This document shows positions 39,989-41,009 of a stretch of 41,009 nucleotides of DNA, in pieces. Both the position numbers and the translations under genes were made by a program. This DNA is from Pseudomonadota bacterium (lineage in GTDB: Bacteria; Pseudomonadota; Alphaproteobacteria; Rhizobiales; Xanthobacteraceae), in contig JAFAGM010000082.1 in NCBI GenBank assembly GCA_023422775.1, forward strand, positions 1-41,009, given 5' to 3'. The notes beneath the pieces are model-generated. The model had not been told where the DNA came from, did no database searches, and was given only the letters and a program-made list of their open reading frames with translations. Within the stretch, counting starts at the first letter, position 1. The number at the start of each line of letters is the position of its first letter.

Positions 39989-40091
39989 AAGTATGTGTTT
40001 TGCGGGATTCTTACACGGGATTTTGTGCGCTGCCGATCACAATCATGCATGGACCTTACGCAACTATGTCGCGCCTTCCCGATAGAATAAT

Positions 40092-40901
40092 TCAAGCCTT
40101 TGCGGCGAATTCCGTCGGCGTCTTGCCGGTGACCTGCCGGAAGGCGTGGGAAAACGCCGGCACGCTGGCGTAGCCCAGTTCGGAGGCAAGCTGCTTGACC
40201 GGGACGCTGGCATCCGTCGACAGCCTTTCGATGGCGGCTGCGACGCGGGCGCGCTGGCACCAGCTCTTGAAGCTCAACTGGGTCTCCGACGAGAACAGCC
40301 GCGACAGCGTCCGCGCCGAGGTGCCGACCTCGCGCGCCAGCGTTTCGATCTCGTGGGCGGCGGTCGGGTCCGCCAGCACGATGTCGGCGGCGCGCCGGCA
40401 GCGCGGCTCATGCGGTAGCGGGACGAAGGTCGTGGAATCCTCCGCCCGGTGCAATTCGAGCATGGCGAGCTGGATCAGCAGCGCGGTGCGCTCTGGCGTG
40501 TTGTGTTCGTCGAACAGCGCCAGGATCGCCTGGTGCAGCAGCGGCGATACCCGCACGACGAACTCCTGCGCCAGGCTGGCGCTGCGCTTCTCGCGTTTCA
40601 GCCACGCCTGGTCGAAATACAGCGTCCGCATCTCGATGTCGGCCAGCACGTCGATGGCATGTTCCGAGAGCGCCGGCACCCAGACCGCGCGGTCGGGCGG
40701 CACCAGCCAGCGCCCCTTCGGGGTGGTCACCTGCATGGTGCCCCTGGCGGCGTAGACCAACTGCGCCTCGCGATGCATGTGGGTACCGATCCGATGACCC
40801 TTCCTGTAGCCGTTCGCGATCATGTGGATGCCGTCGCCGGTCGAGGTGAGGCGTCCGATAATGGCGGCAATTGGCTTTTCGACGATATTCATTGGCGACA
40901 T
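40092..40901 (-). CDS. AraC family transcriptional regulator
   Basis: A 269-residue DNA-binding regulator. The N-terminal cupin-like sensor is visible in HRIGTHMHREAQLVYAARGTMQVTTPKGRWLVPPDRAVWVPALSEHAI. The C-terminal AraC domain has both helix-turn-helix units: IETLAREVGTSARTLSRLFSSETQLSFKSWCQRARVAAAIERL and VPVKQLASELGYASVPAFSHAFRQVTGKTPTEF. The ATG at 40901 or the one at 40892 could be used. It is divergent from a gene starting at 40961 and probably controls it, as is common for such pairs. Confidence 0.92.
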   Translation of the reverse strand: MSPMNIVEKPIAAIIGRLTSTGDGIHMIANGYRKGHRIGTHMHREAQLVYAARGTMQVTTPKGRWLVPPDRAVWVPALSEHAIDVLADIEMRTLYFDQAWLKREKRSASLAQEFVVRVSPLLHQAILALFDEHNTPERTALLIQLAMLELHRAEDSTTFVPLPHEPRCRRAADIVLADPTAAHEIETLAREVGTSARTLSRLFSSETQLSFKSWCQRARVAAAIERLSTDASVPVKQLASELGYASVPAFSHAFRQVTGKTPTEFAAKA

Positions 40902-40960
40902 CCCGTCAGGACTACCCCGTATAACCTATTTCGGAAAATTGCGGGATTCGGGAATCGACC
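40902..40960. promoter_or_regulatory. Divergent promoter region of the AraC regulator and the next gene
   Basis: Only 59 bases separate the two starts. Two similar half-sites, TTCGGAAAA (from 40931) and TTCGGGAA (from 40947), lie in direct orientation 16 bases apart, a layout compatible with AraC-type binding. This is suggestive only. Confidence 0.25.
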
Positions 40961-41009
40961 ATGAACAGCCCCTCCAGGGTGATCTCCTTCGTTAACGCGG
41001 CCCATTTCA
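40961..41009 (+). CDS. Start of a divergent gene, possibly an MFS transporter (cut by window edge)
   Basis: Sixteen codons are visible: MNSPSRVISFVNAAHF. The ISFVNxAHF opening resembles the first transmembrane segment of some major facilitator transporters, and a transporter beside an AraC regulator would be usual. The fragment is far too short to prove this. Confidence 0.4.
   Translation, partial: MNSPSRVISFVNAAHF

Overview
The window is GC-rich, densely coded chromosome from an alphaproteobacterium, most probably a Bradyrhizobium or close relative. The grounds are: a tartrate dehydratase whose catalytic residues fall at the same numbers as in the characterised Bradyrhizobium enzyme; a Tal-Pgi fusion; a short 6-phosphogluconate dehydrogenase; a complete pqqABCDE cluster; GGAAC-N16-CGTT (EcfG-type) promoter signatures; and intergenic palindromic repeats typical of this group. 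No tRNA, rRNA, CRISPR array, prophage, transposase or insertion sequence was found.

Layout. (1) 1-4884: alpha-glucan metabolism. A truncated glgE (minus) is divergent from malQ and a GH15 hydrolase (plus), with a candidate stress promoter pair between them. (2) 4901-12343: a six-gene minus-strand hexose-phosphate operon in the order tal-pgi, gnd, zwf, pgl, gntK, HAD phosphatase. It covers the oxidative pentose-phosphate entry and the upper Entner-Doudoroff branch. (3) 12564-13962: small exported proteins, including a DsrE-like one. (4) 14442-19223: the prkA-yeaH-spoVR stress operon. (5) 19356-24030: a three-gene 2-oxoacid oxidoreductase operon (NAD(P)/FAD/Fe-S subunit, fused gamma-alpha subunit, beta subunit). 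(6) 24272-29396: the PQQ operon pqqA-B-C-D-E, continued by a prolyl-aminopeptidase-like hydrolase and an uncharacterised protein. (7) 29704-32084: a DUF6894 protein, then an exported sorbosone-dehydrogenase-type quinoprotein and a di-haem cytochrome c, a plausible PQQ-using periplasmic chain. (8) 32157-36960: amidase, glutathione peroxidase, DUF3297, D-tartrate dehydratase and a SerA-like dehydrogenase. (9) 37278-38570: a small cysteine-containing exported protein with a FixK/Fnr-like box, a glycine-rich hydrophobic protein, and a decayed DUF418 gene. (10) 38618-41009: malonyl-CoA decarboxylase, an AraC regulator, and the first codons of a divergent gene.

How it fits together. Glycogen/maltose-1-phosphate enzymes release glucose units, which the central operon channels through glucose-6-phosphate to 6-phosphogluconate. 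The PQQ operon would supply cofactor to the neighbouring exported dehydrogenase. Stress control may link both ends of the left half, because EcfG-like signatures precede malQ and, less well, prkA. The strongest items for a second look are two inverted copies of a 100-bp mosaic palindromic repeat whose hairpins differ by compensatory changes, the gene extension and palindromic site of the pqq operon, the NAD(P)-linked 2-oxoacid oxidoreductase, and the FixK-like box ahead of an unknown exported protein. No wholly new multi-gene system could be shown from sequence alone.
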